Positions 1 through 7,497 of a stretch of DNA of 64,000 bases are shown here, piece by piece (the stretch's first letter is position 1; each line of letters begins with the position of its first letter). The DNA is from Sva-07 sp963716235 (GTDB lineage: Bacteria; Actinomycetota; Acidimicrobiia; Acidimicrobiales; Ilumatobacteraceae). The stretch spans positions 62,001 through 126,000 of the forward strand of contig CAVQTE010000009.1 of the NCBI GenBank assembly GCA_963716235.1, in the 5' to 3' direction. A program made the position numbers and the translations under genes. The notes beneath the pieces were generated by a model. That model saw only the letters and a program-made list of their open reading frames with translations. It did no database searches and had not been told where the DNA came from.

Positions 1-724
1 TGCCGTCTTCGACGTTTTCATCTTCGGCATCAGGTACTCCTTCTTCTGGTTCGCTGGCAACGATCGTTTCGGGCGCTTCGTCCACTTCTGGCGTTTCCGC
101 TTCGGCTTCTGGCGTTTCCGCCTGTGCTTCAGACGCTTCCGCCTGGGCCTTGCGCTCGGCCTCGATTGCTGCCTTCTTCATCGCCTCTTGGGCCTGCTTG
201 TCGGGCGACAGCGTCATCGACATGCTGCGACCCTCGAGTCGCGCCTGCGTATCGACTTTGGCTGCCGGACCCACCGCCTCGAGCACGTCATCGAGAATTT
301 TCGATCCGAGCTCTGGGTGAGCCATCTCGCGCCCGCGGAACTGCAACGTGATCTTGACCTTGTGGCCCTCTTCGATGAAGCGGATCACGTTGCGGGTCTT
401 GGTGTCGAAGTCGCCCTTGCCGATCTTCGGCCGGTACTTCACTTCTTTCACCGAGACGTTGGTGGACTTCTTTCGGGCTTCCTTGGCCTTCTGGCCCTCT
501 TCGTACTTGAACTTGCCGTAATCCATGATTCGACAAACGGGAGGGTTGGCGTTCGGGGCCACTTCGACCAAGTCGAGTTCGAGACCTCTGGCCATTCTCA
601 GCACGTCGGGAACGGCCTTGATTCCGAGTTGGTCGCCGGTCGGTCCGATGAGTCGGACTTCACGGGATCGGATGCGGTCGTTGATCCGGTGCTGGTCGCC
701 ACGTTGTTCCTGTCGCGGTGCTAT
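1..724 (-). CDS. infC: Translation initiation factor IF-3 (partial, C-terminal end outside window)
   Basis: IF-3 binds the 30S subunit and checks initiator tRNA and start codon choice. The frame shows the IF3-N signature RINDRIRSREVRLIG at residues 13-27, the linker helix with YGKFKYEEGQKAKEA around residues 69-83, and the IF3-C domain to about residue 175. It then runs into an acidic Ala/Glu/Pro tail that is still open at the window edge (241 codons so far, against about 170-180 residues for a usual IF-3). An in-frame TGA lies at 731-733, and the first ATG/GTG in frame would delete the conserved N terminus. The start is therefore the rare codon ATA at 722-724, nine bases after AGGAG. Rare infC start codons are known from other bacteria and serve autoregulation by IF-3. 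rpmI and rplT would normally follow, off the left edge. Confidence 0.95.
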   Translation of the reverse strand, partial: MAPRQEQRGDQHRINDRIRSREVRLIGPTGDQLGIKAVPDVLRMARGLELDLVEVAPNANPPVCRIMDYGKFKYEEGQKAKEARKKSTNVSVKEVKYRPKIGKGDFDTKTRNVIRFIEEGHKVKITLQFRGREMAHPELGSKILDDVLEAVGPAAKVDTQARLEGRSMSMTLSPDKQAQEAMKKAAIEAERKAQAEASEAQAETPEAEAETPEVDEAPETIVASEPEEGVPDAEDENVEDG

Positions 725-925
725 GGCTGATCACTCCTGTGCAATGGGCCTCCCCAGTGTCTGAATAATGTTGGCGCTCGACGCGAACCGCACGCGGAGC
801 GACCAGACGGGAACATACCCACAGGTCTCAGCCTTGTGACCTGGACGCACTGTCCGCCTCCTCGTGAGAGTCGACGAGCCGTGGCCAGGTGGGGGTTGCC
901 CCCACTTCGCCTCAATTGTGCTCGG

Positions 926-931
926 TAGGGT
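926..931 (+). promoter_or_regulatory. -10-like element TAGGGT, leaderless start of the DUF1844-like gene
   Basis: TAGGGT ends seven bases before the ATG at 939, so transcription would begin at or next to the start codon. No Shine-Dalgarno sequence is present. The same arrangement recurs at nine other genes in this window. The rest of the 740-938 gap must hold the infC promoter; TATGTT at 817-822 on the minus strand is a possible -10, but no convincing -35 is seen. Confidence 0.5.
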
Positions 932-938
932 ACCGCGC

Positions 939-1343
939 ATGAGTGACGAAACCTCTGACACAGAATTCGACGACATCGACGACATCGACGACGAGCCCGA
1001 ATTCGACGACGGACAGCTCGACGACGATCAGCTCGACGCTCTGGCCGCGGCCCAACGCGAGATGAACGAGGCGCGTGCCAGATTGTCGGAGATTCCAGCG
1101 GAGGTCGTCATCGCCAATCACGTGATGGGGCTCTACGAGTTGGCAGCCATCCATCTGTCGGCGACGCCGCCCGATCTCCGCCAGTCGGCGCTCGCGATCG
1201 ATGCCGTTGCGTGCCTCGTCGACGGTCTCGGTGCTCGCCTCGGCGAGGATGCGCCGACGATGCAGGACACGCTGGGCAACATCCGCTTGGCGTTCGTCCA
1301 GATCAAGGGTCAGATCGACGCGACCGCGGCGCCAACCGACTGA
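939..1343 (+). CDS. DUF1844-like conserved protein
   Basis: 134 aa. The first 35 residues are rich in Asp and Glu (repeated DDID and DDGQLDDDQ). The rest is mostly helical, with a conserved-looking block from VIANHVMGLYELAAIHL to IDAVACLVDGLGARLGEDAPT and then LGNIRLAFVQIK. That block resembles DUF1844 proteins, which often lie beside infC in Actinomycetota. Its function is unknown. The start is ATG 939 because of the -10-like hexamer immediately upstream; an upstream extension to 864 would be possible but looks non-coding. The 3' end overlaps the convergent alkyltransferase-like gene by 41 bases. Assignment to DUF1844 rests on pattern and neighbourhood only. Confidence 0.7.
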   Translation: MSDETSDTEFDDIDDIDDEPEFDDGQLDDDQLDALAAAQREMNEARARLSEIPAEVVIANHVMGLYELAAIHLSATPPDLRQSALAIDAVACLVDGLGARLGEDAPTMQDTLGNIRLAFVQIKGQIDATAAPTD

Positions 1344-1674
1344 AGCGCCCCACCGGCGCCTCGGTCACACGTCCGTCGTCGATCACGACGTCTTCGTCTC
1401 GCAGGAGCTGCGACTGCAGCATCGGATCGCCGGCCACGAGCCGGCCGGCGGCGTTGACCACCCGCCACCACGGCACGTCTGCATCAGTGGTCGCGAGAAT
1501 GCGGCCCACCAGGCGAGCCTGCTTCGGGTGGCCGGCGACCTCGGCCACATCGCCGTAGGTGGTCACCTCACCCTCTCGGAGCGCCATCAGCACGTCGACG
1601 ATCTGACGTTCGCGTTCGATGGATCGGTCGGTGGACCGGTCGTTGCTCACGACCTGATGTTGGCGGCTTCCCAT
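1303..1674 (-). CDS. Alkyltransferase-like protein (ATL, MGMT-type DNA-binding domain)
   Basis: 123 aa. It carries the O6-alkylguanine-DNA alkyltransferase C-terminal fold: IVDVLMALREGEVTTYGDVAEVAG (winged helix) followed by ARLVGRIL and VPWWRVVNAAGRL. In true alkyltransferases the active site is PCHRV. Here the Cys position is Trp (P68-W69-W70-R71), which is the hallmark of ATL proteins. ATLs bind alkylated guanine and hand the lesion to nucleotide excision repair without transferring the alkyl group. The gene overlaps the upstream cold-shock-like ORF by 28 bases and is last in the hisG transcription unit. The start is uncertain; a later start nearer MALREGE is possible. Confidence 0.85.
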   Translation of the reverse strand: MGSRQHQVVSNDRSTDRSIERERQIVDVLMALREGEVTTYGDVAEVAGHPKQARLVGRILATTDADVPWWRVVNAAGRLVAGDPMLQSQLLRDEDVVIDDGRVTEAPVGRFSRLAPRSRRSDP

Positions 1675-1865
1675 CGACCGAGTTTTGCCAACAGGTCGAA
1701 ACTCACATCGGCGCCGATGACGATCGATCGGGACCCGTCGGCGATCTCGATGCAGTGGAACGCATAACTGACACCATCGACGCCATCGATCGCCCCGAGA
1801 CCGGACTGCTCGTCGAACGCAGCGACCACACCTCGGCGGCCGGTGCCACGTGCAAGTTCCGTCAC
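1647..1865 (-). CDS. Small cold-shock-domain-like protein
   Basis: 72 aa. The run GRRGVVAAFDEQSGLGAI, a gap, YAFHCIEIADG and IVIGADVSFDLLAKLGRWEAANI has the spacing of a cold-shock (OB) domain: a G-x-V-x-x-F-D-x-x-x-G-x-G-x-I first strand pair, then a FHCIEI segment in the RNP2 position. The aromatic RNP1 motif is poorly kept, so nucleic-acid binding is inferred. It starts with GTG overlapping the hisG TGA by four bases (GTGA), so it is translationally coupled to hisG. It overlaps the downstream ATL gene. Confidence 0.7.
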   Translation of the reverse strand: MTELARGTGRRGVVAAFDEQSGLGAIDGVDGVSYAFHCIEIADGSRSIVIGADVSFDLLAKLGRWEAANIRS

Positions 1866-2734
1866 GGCACGATCTTGGCGATCGCCATCTCGACCAGATC
1901 GGTGGCGCCGGCGTCGATCAGCGCTGGGATGATGAGGTTGATCAGCTTCTTCTCGACCACCGATTCCACTGCATATCCGCCACCGGCGAGCGGCGACATG
2001 GTGGGCGACTTCATCGACGGCAGCACGGCGAGCACCGCATCCCTGCGTTCCTCGCTCACATTGAGCTTCAGGAGCACCCGGCCTCGCGCGTCGAGCACGC
2101 CGTTGAGCAGGGTCATGATCTGCTCCATCGCCTTTCGCTTCGCCGGATCCCTCGCAGCGGCCGGATTGGCGACCACCTCGGTGTAGCTGAGCAGGATCGT
2201 GTCGATCACCTTGAGGCCGGCTGCGCGCAGCGCACGGCCCGTCTCGGTGATCTCGACGACGCAGTCGGCGATGTCGGGGATCTTCGCCTCGGTCGCTCCG
2301 TACGACAGCCGCACTTCGGCGTCGACACCATGGTCGGCGAAGAACCGCTTCGTCAGCTCGGGATACTCCGACTGGACACGTACGCCGTCGGGCAGGTCGT
2401 CGACCGAACCGGCCGGGTTGTCGCCGGCGACCGCCACGACCAACTTGATCGGGTTGCTGGTCGCCTTCGAGTACTTCAGTTCACCGAGCGTCTCGACGAC
2501 GCTGCCGGTCTCCTCGACCCAGTCACGCCCCGTGATGCCGAGGTCGAACAGCCCTTCGGCGACGTACATCGGGATCTCCTGCGGTCGCAGGATGCGGACC
2601 GACTCGATGCGGGGATCGTCGATCGTCGCCTGGTAGTCGACGGTCGACGAACGTCGCACCGGCAGGTCGGCTGCCTCGAACAGGTCGAGCGTCGCCTGCT
2701 CCAGCGAGCCTTTCGGAAGGACGAGTCGCAGCAT
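1862..2734 (-). CDS. hisG: ATP phosphoribosyltransferase (long form)
   Basis: 290 aa. This enzyme catalyses the first step of histidine synthesis, joining PRPP to ATP. The sequence begins MLRLVLPKGSLEQATLDLF and contains GLFDLGITGRDWVEE, the PRPP-site region ATEAKIPDIADCVVEITETGRALRAAGL, and a C-terminal regulatory ACT-like domain (about residues 210-290, ending AVESVVEKKLINLIIPAL). That makes it the HisZ-independent, histidine-inhibited long form. ATG 2734 is chosen because the family starts exactly there. A TAGCCT hexamer lies eight bases upstream, so the message is probably almost leaderless. No other his gene is in the window. Confidence 0.95.
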   Translation of the reverse strand: MLRLVLPKGSLEQATLDLFEAADLPVRRSSTVDYQATIDDPRIESVRILRPQEIPMYVAEGLFDLGITGRDWVEETGSVVETLGELKYSKATSNPIKLVVAVAGDNPAGSVDDLPDGVRVQSEYPELTKRFFADHGVDAEVRLSYGATEAKIPDIADCVVEITETGRALRAAGLKVIDTILLSYTEVVANPAAARDPAKRKAMEQIMTLLNGVLDARGRVLLKLNVSEERRDAVLAVLPSMKSPTMSPLAGGGYAVESVVEKKLINLIIPALIDAGATDLVEMAIAKIVP

Positions 2735-2830
2735 GATCGCCGAGGCTAACGACCGACCCCACCGCTTTGCGTTGCAGTTCCGTCGGGATGGCCCAACCGA
2801 AGTGCCACGCAAACGGGTTGGGGTGCAGGG

Positions 2831-3340
2831 TCAGTGGGTTGTCTCGGTGTCGTGGAGGAGACGCAGGGCGTGCGGGAGCACGTCGATGACGGCGTCGATC
2901 TGCTCGACGCAGCCCTTGGTGCTCCCCGGCGTGTTCACGATGATGGTGTTGCCACGTACACCTGCGACGCCACGCGACAATCGGCCGAGCGGATTGCAGA
3001 GTCGCATCGCTTCGGCGAGCCCGGGTGCATCCCGTTCGATGACGGCCTTCGTCCCCTCTGGGGTCTGATCACGGGGCGCGAAACCTGTGCCACCCGTCGA
3101 CACGATCACGCCGGCGAATCCGTCCGCCAACTCGGTGAGCGCAGCGGCCACCAGATCGGCGCCGTCCGCGGTCACACGATGATCGACGACCTCGAAGCCG
3201 TTGGCCCTCAGATGGGCCGCCAGCGCTCGTCCGCTGAGGTCGTCACGCGTGCCGTGCACCACGCCGTCGCTGACGGTGAGCACCTTTGCCTGCGGAGTCC
3301 TGGCCTGCGGACGGGCATCGGGGCGAGACGTGGCGGTCAC
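2831..3340 (-). CDS. mog: Molybdopterin adenylyltransferase / MoaB-Mog family protein
   Basis: 169 aa. Mog-type proteins adenylylate molybdopterin before molybdenum insertion, as part of molybdenum cofactor synthesis. The family core is visible: KVLTVSDGVVHGTRDDLSG near the start, VIVSTGGTGFAPRDQTPEGT (substrate-binding GGTG loop) and GNTIIVNTPGSTKGCVEQ. The start is GTG 3340, which overlaps the rsmB stop as GTGA. It is last in the def-fmt-rsmB-mog operon. A mobA-like gene lies at 37.2-37.7 kb, so the organism probably makes molybdenum cofactor, though no other moa/moe gene is in view. Confidence 0.88.
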   Translation of the reverse strand: MTATSRPDARPQARTPQAKVLTVSDGVVHGTRDDLSGRALAAHLRANGFEVVDHRVTADGADLVAAALTELADGFAGVIVSTGGTGFAPRDQTPEGTKAVIERDAPGLAEAMRLCNPLGRLSRGVAGVRGNTIIVNTPGSTKGCVEQIDAVIDVLPHALRLLHDTETTH

Positions 3341-4521
3341 GAGGTTCGACGGTACCGAATCAGCACCATGGCGTCGGTGTCGGCGTCGTGTGGGAGCACG
3401 CGCCAACCCTGCTCGAACGGTCGCCACGCACCGATCGGCGGCGGCGTCGAGTCCACCTCGAAACCCGCAGGGGTGCGATGGTCGACGGACTCCGCAGCGG
3501 TGATCGTGCACACGCTGTAGACGAGCCGACCGCCCGGCGCGACGAGTTCAGCGGCCGACGCGAGCAGCTGCGCCTGCAACCCGGCCAGATCGGTGATGTC
3601 GCTCGGCTGAATCCGCCAGCGGGCGTCGGCCCGACGACGCAGCGCACCGAGCCCCGAGCACGGGGCGTCGAGCAGTACCGCCTCGAACGAACCCGGTCGG
3701 AACGGGGCGGCCACGCCATCCGCGGCGACAACCGGCAGATCGAGGTCGAGTTTCGTCGCGTTCTCCTGCACGAGGCGGGCCCGCCCGAGCCGTTGGTCGG
3801 CCGCAATCACCCGGGCGCCGGCGGTCGCCATCGCCGTGGCCTTGCCACCGGGCGCAGCGCACACGTCGAGCACTCGTGCGCCGGACTCCACCTCGACCGC
3901 AGCTGCAACCCACTGCGACGACGCGTCCTGCACATAGCCGTCGTCGCGGGCGGTGACCGGAGGCGGCTCGTTCATCCGCTGCAGGGCCAGCGTTGCGTCG
4001 TCGGCACCCAACTCGGTGCGGAACAGATCGACCATCCAGTCGGGATAGCTGAGGCGCGCCCCGTCGGACGGCCATGACATCTCGCCAATCGACAGTCGCG
4101 ACACCTTGCGGAGCACGGCGTTGACGAACCCTCGAGTCCGTTTCGGCGCCAGCCCGACCGTCTCGCCGACCGCGGCATGCGGTGGGACGCCGGCGAACAC
4201 GAGCTGGTACGCACCGAGGCGCAGCACCGACCGGGTCGCCTCGTCGGGCGGCGAGGTGACGAATCGATCGATCACCGAGTCGCACGCCCGGCGCATCCTG
4301 GTGGTGCCGTACACGAGTTCCGTGACGAACCGTCGATCCATCTCGGTCAGGCCCGACGTGGCGAGCATCGGCCCGAGCACGAGATTGGCGTAGGCCCCAT
4401 CGGACTCGATCCGCCGGAGAGCGTCGAGGGCGACGCGTCGGGCCGTACGTTCGCCACCGGGACCTGATCGATCGGTGTGGAGTGTGTTCGCGGTCGGCTG
4501 TCGGCCGGCAGCGCGGGTCAC
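3337..4521 (-). CDS. rsmB: 16S rRNA (cytosine-967-C5) methyltransferase
   Basis: 394 aa. RsmB methylates C967 of 16S rRNA. The N-terminal NusB-like RNA-binding domain (ARRVALDALRRIESDGAYANLVL to about residue 150) precedes a Rossmann SAM domain with VCAAPGGKATAMA, the catalytic motif LDAPCSGLGALRRR and a second Cys in LVYSVCTI. This two-Cys m5C-MTase pattern is diagnostic. GTG 4521 overlaps the fmt stop as GTGA, and its own stop overlaps mog in the same way. The order def-fmt-rsmB is the common bacterial translation-maturation cluster. Confidence 0.93.
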   Translation of the reverse strand: MTRAAGRQPTANTLHTDRSGPGGERTARRVALDALRRIESDGAYANLVLGPMLATSGLTEMDRRFVTELVYGTTRMRRACDSVIDRFVTSPPDEATRSVLRLGAYQLVFAGVPPHAAVGETVGLAPKRTRGFVNAVLRKVSRLSIGEMSWPSDGARLSYPDWMVDLFRTELGADDATLALQRMNEPPPVTARDDGYVQDASSQWVAAAVEVESGARVLDVCAAPGGKATAMATAGARVIAADQRLGRARLVQENATKLDLDLPVVAADGVAAPFRPGSFEAVLLDAPCSGLGALRRRADARWRIQPSDITDLAGLQAQLLASAAELVAPGGRLVYSVCTITAAESVDHRTPAGFEVDSTPPPIGAWRPFEQGWRVLPHDADTDAMVLIRYRRTS

Positions 4522-5351
4522 AGGGAACCGAACAGTTCGTCGGGAGCCGGACGGGCGCCGATTCGCCAGGATTCGAAGCTCATTGCGGCCTTCCCTTCGG
4601 GTTGCACGGTCGTCGGGACCAGGACGCCATCGACGAGCCGGGCGGCAACGATCTTGAGGCGTTTGTCTCGGAACGTGGTCCAGGCGCCGCCGACGCGGAC
4701 GAGTCGGTGGATGTCGTCGGCCGGCTTCGACCAATCGATCTCGAAGTCGGACGCCGTGAACTTGGCGGCGTGGGTGACCTCGCCGACCTGCGGCTCCGGC
4801 TGATCGATCCAACCTTCGAGCTGCTGAGCCAACGTGTCGACCAGGAGCGTCGTGCCGACCTCGACGAGCTCCCTTCGGAGTTCTGCTGCCGTCGTCTCGG
4901 CGCCGATCGGCACCTCACGGCGGGTGTACACGCCGCCGGTGTCGAGGCCCTCCTCCACGGCCATCACGCACACGCCGGTCACGTCGTCGCCGGCCAAGAG
5001 CGCCCGCTCGACCGGCGCAGCACCACGCCAACGCGGCAGGAGGGAGAAGTGGAGGTTGACCATCGGAATCACGTCGAGGACGTGCGGCTTGATGATCTGG
5101 CCGAAGGCGACCACCACACCGAGTTCGGCACCCCCCTGCGACGCCGCTGCGAGCACGTCGTCGACCGAGTGCGACACCGGCAACCCGAGCTCGAGCGCCG
5201 CAGCCTTCACCGGGCTGGGCGACACCTCGCTCCCCCGTCCGCGTCGCTTGTCGACCCGCGTGACAACGAGGACGATTTCATGGCCGGCTTCGACGAGTGC
5301 CCTGAGGGGCGGCACCGCCATCTCGGGGGTGCCGAGGTAGACGAGCTTCAT
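4518..5351 (-). CDS. fmt: Methionyl-tRNA formyltransferase
   Basis: 277 aa. Fmt formylates initiator Met-tRNA using 10-formyl-THF. It starts MKLVYLGTPEMAVPPL, has NLHFSLLPRWRGAAPVERALLAGD (catalytic Asn-His region and the SLLPxxRGAxP motif), a DTG motif in EGLDTGGVY, and an OB-like C-terminal domain from about residue 200. The ATG overlaps the def stop by four bases (ATGA). Pairing with def is expected because the two enzymes add and remove the formyl group. Confidence 0.95.
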   Translation of the reverse strand: MKLVYLGTPEMAVPPLRALVEAGHEIVLVVTRVDKRRGRGSEVSPSPVKAAALELGLPVSHSVDDVLAAASQGGAELGVVVAFGQIIKPHVLDVIPMVNLHFSLLPRWRGAAPVERALLAGDDVTGVCVMAVEEGLDTGGVYTRREVPIGAETTAAELRRELVEVGTTLLVDTLAQQLEGWIDQPEPQVGEVTHAAKFTASDFEIDWSKPADDIHRLVRVGGAWTTFRDKRLKIVAARLVDGVLVPTTVQPEGKAAMSFESWRIGARPAPDELFGSL

Positions 5352-5887
5352 CCCAGACCGAGGCGGCGGCGGATGGGGCTCCGGGCCCCCTGCTTGGCCG
5401 CCTCCTCCTCGATCCGTCGGTACTCCCTCATCGCTTCCTTGCGCTGGTCGCCCTCGAGGCGGTCGAACATCAACACGCCGTTGAGGTGATCGATCTCGTG
5501 CTGGAACATCCGCGCTTCGAGTTCATCGGCCTCGATCTCGATGATCTCGCCGTTCAGATCGACCCCGCGCACCAGGACGGTCTTCGGACGCAACATCTCG
5601 ACATACAGACCAGGGATCGACAGGCAACCCTCGTCGTACAGCCACTCGCCATCGGATTCGACGACCTCAGGATTGATGATGGCCAGCGGCTTGTCGTCGA
5701 TGTCCCACACGACGACCTGCTTCTGCACGCCGATCTGCGGGGCAGCGAGAGCGATCCCGTTGCCCGAATCGACGAGCGTGTCGAACATGTCGTCAACGAG
5801 CCGGATGATCTTGCCGTCGACGTCGTCGACGCGCGATGCCATCGACTTCAGTACGGGGTCGCCGTAGGTGCGGATGGTGTACGACAT
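5348..5887 (-). CDS. def: Peptide deformylase
   Basis: 179 aa. It removes the formyl group from nascent proteins using a metal ion. The three family motifs are all present: GIALAAPQIGV (motif 1), EGCLSIPG with the metal-binding Cys (motif 2) and QHEIDHLNGVL with two metal-binding His (motif 3). The start is ATG 5887, with TAGCCT seven bases upstream and no ribosome binding site, implying a leaderless message. First gene of def-fmt-rsmB-mog. Confidence 0.95.
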   Translation of the reverse strand: MSYTIRTYGDPVLKSMASRVDDVDGKIIRLVDDMFDTLVDSGNGIALAAPQIGVQKQVVVWDIDDKPLAIINPEVVESDGEWLYDEGCLSIPGLYVEMLRPKTVLVRGVDLNGEIIEIEADELEARMFQHEIDHLNGVLMFDRLEGDQRKEAMREYRRIEEEAAKQGARSPIRRRLGLG

Positions 5888-5894
5888 CCATGTC

Positions 5895-5900
5895 AGGCTA
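5895..5900 (-). promoter_or_regulatory. -10-like element TAGCCT, leaderless start of def
   Basis: TAGCCT is separated from the def ATG by seven bases, which would place the transcription start at the start codon. It sits in the short divergent gap between def and the methyltransferase gene. Confidence 0.5.
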
Positions 5901-5906
5901 GGGGAA

Positions 5907-6521
5907 GTGCCGAGTGACCAGTACTTCGACGAAGATCCGAACGTGGTCTCTGCGCCGACGGTCGTCGACGTCACGCTGCCCGACATCGCGTTCACCATGG
6001 AGACCGACCGCGGGGTGTTCTCGCACGGCCATCTCGACACGGCGACATCGATGCTGCTGCGCGCCGATCTCGAACTCGCTCCGGCTGGGAACCTCCTCGA
6101 CCTCGGATGTGGATCTGGAGCAATCGCGCTGACGATGGCCCTCCGGTCGCCCGAAGCAACCGTGTGGGCGGTCGACGTCAACGGTCGCGCCCGCGAGCTC
6201 TGCATCGGCAATGCGACGCGCAACGGAATCGACAACATCGTGGTGGCACATCCCGACGAGGTCCCCGCAGATGTCCGGTTCGCCACGATCTGGTCGAACC
6301 CGCCGATCCGCATCGGCAAGGACGCGCTGCACGATCTCCTCCTCTCGTGGCTCGGCCGACTCGAACCGGCAGGTCACGCAGCGCTCGTGGTCCAGAAGCA
6401 CCTCGGAGCCGACTCGTTGCAGCATTGGCTGATCCAACGCGGCTACGTCTGTGTGCGGGCCGGATCGAAAGCCGGGTTCCGAATCCTCGACGTGCGACCG
6501 GCAGCGGACCAGCACGAGTGA
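5907..6521 (+). CDS. RsmC-like class I SAM-dependent methyltransferase
   Basis: About 204 aa. It contains FTMETDRGVFSHGHLDTATSMLL, the SAM-binding motif LLDLGCGSGAIAL, AVDVNGRA for the ribose-binding acidic residue, and IWSNPPIRIG. The NPPI(R) motif is typical of N2-guanine methyltransferases of the RsmC/RlmG group (16S G1207 or 23S G1835). The start is uncertain: GTG 5907 gives the family-like N terminus PSDQYFDEDPNVVS, while ATG 5868 would overlap def. The next gene starts ten bases after the stop, so the two are probably cotranscribed. Confidence 0.85.
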   Translation: MPSDQYFDEDPNVVSAPTVVDVTLPDIAFTMETDRGVFSHGHLDTATSMLLRADLELAPAGNLLDLGCGSGAIALTMALRSPEATVWAVDVNGRARELCIGNATRNGIDNIVVAHPDEVPADVRFATIWSNPPIRIGKDALHDLLLSWLGRLEPAGHAALVVQKHLGADSLQHWLIQRGYVCVRAGSKAGFRILDVRPAADQHE

Positions 6522-6531
6522 TGGACCGCGA

Positions 6532-7485
6532 GTGATCGAGATCGCCGACATTCGCGCTGCCGCCGACGTGATCGCATGCGAGGCCGTCATCACGCCGGTG
6601 CTGCGCTCCGACCGACTCGATGCTCTGACCGGCGCGATCGTGTTCTGCAAGGACGAGTCGCAGCAGCGAGCGGGTGCGTTCAAGTTCCGTGGCGCCTTCA
6701 ATCGGTTGTCGCTGATCCCACTCGCCGATCGGCCCCGAGGTGTGCTCGCGGTGTCGTCGGGCAACCACGGTGCCGCGGTTGCGTGCGCCGCCCAACTGCT
6801 GGGCATGACTGCGAACGTTCACGTGCCCGAGGACGTCGCTCCGGCGAAGCGGACGCTGATCGAGTCGTTCGGTGCATCGATCGTCACCTTCGATCGGGCG
6901 ACGCCCGACCGAGAGGCCAGGGCGCTCCGACAGGTCGAACAAACCGGTGCCACCTTCGTGCATCCGTTCGAAGATCCGTCGGTCATGGCCGGCCAGGGCA
7001 CTGCAGCGCTGGAGTTGCACGATCAGGTCGGTCACCTCGACGTGCTCCTCGTGCCCATGTCCGGTGGCGGCCTGATGGCCGGATGCGCATCGGCGATGCA
7101 CCAACTCGACCCGTCATGCGAGCTGATCGGCATCGAACCGGAGACAGCGGATGACACCCGACAGTCGTTCGCTGCGGGCCACCCGGTGCGGATCGATCAG
7201 CCTGAGACGATCGCCGACGGACTTGCTGTCACATCGCCGGGCGTCGCCACGTTCGCGATCAACAGCCGCCTCGTGAGCGACATCGTCACGGTCACCGACG
7301 ACCAGCTGATCGATGCGATGCGGGTCGCTCGTGACCTGCTCGGTCGTCGACTCGAGCCCAGCGGCGTCGCCGGCCTCGCCGCGGTACTCGGTGATCCTGC
7401 TCGCTTCCAGAGCCGCCGTGTCGGCATCATCCTCTCCGGCGGGAACATCGACCACGAACGATTCGACTCCCTCGTTCCGGCCTGA
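6532..7485 (+). CDS. PLP-dependent threonine/serine dehydratase family protein
   Basis: 317 aa, fold type II PLP enzyme. The PLP lysine lies in GAFKFRGAFN, the substrate loop is VSSGNHGAAVACAA, and the phosphate-binding glycine loop is MSGGGLMAG. The end IILSGGNID is typical of serine racemase/catabolic threonine dehydratase. The length (about 320 aa, no C-terminal ACT domain) argues for the catabolic dehydratase or serine racemase type rather than biosynthetic IlvA. GTG 6532 is the first in-frame start that does not overlap the preceding methyltransferase gene. Confidence 0.85.
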   Translation: MIEIADIRAAADVIACEAVITPVLRSDRLDALTGAIVFCKDESQQRAGAFKFRGAFNRLSLIPLADRPRGVLAVSSGNHGAAVACAAQLLGMTANVHVPEDVAPAKRTLIESFGASIVTFDRATPDREARALRQVEQTGATFVHPFEDPSVMAGQGTAALELHDQVGHLDVLLVPMSGGGLMAGCASAMHQLDPSCELIGIEPETADDTRQSFAAGHPVRIDQPETIADGLAVTSPGVATFAINSRLVSDIVTVTDDQLIDAMRVARDLLGRRLEPSGVAGLAAVLGDPARFQSRRVGIILSGGNIDHERFDSLVPA

Positions 7486-7497
7486 TTCCGTCACGTC

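Noticed and set aside
1..130. Repeated GGCGTTTCCGCTTCGGCTTCT units as a DNA repeat element
   Set aside because: They are the codons of the Ala/Glu-rich IF-3 tail read on the minus strand.
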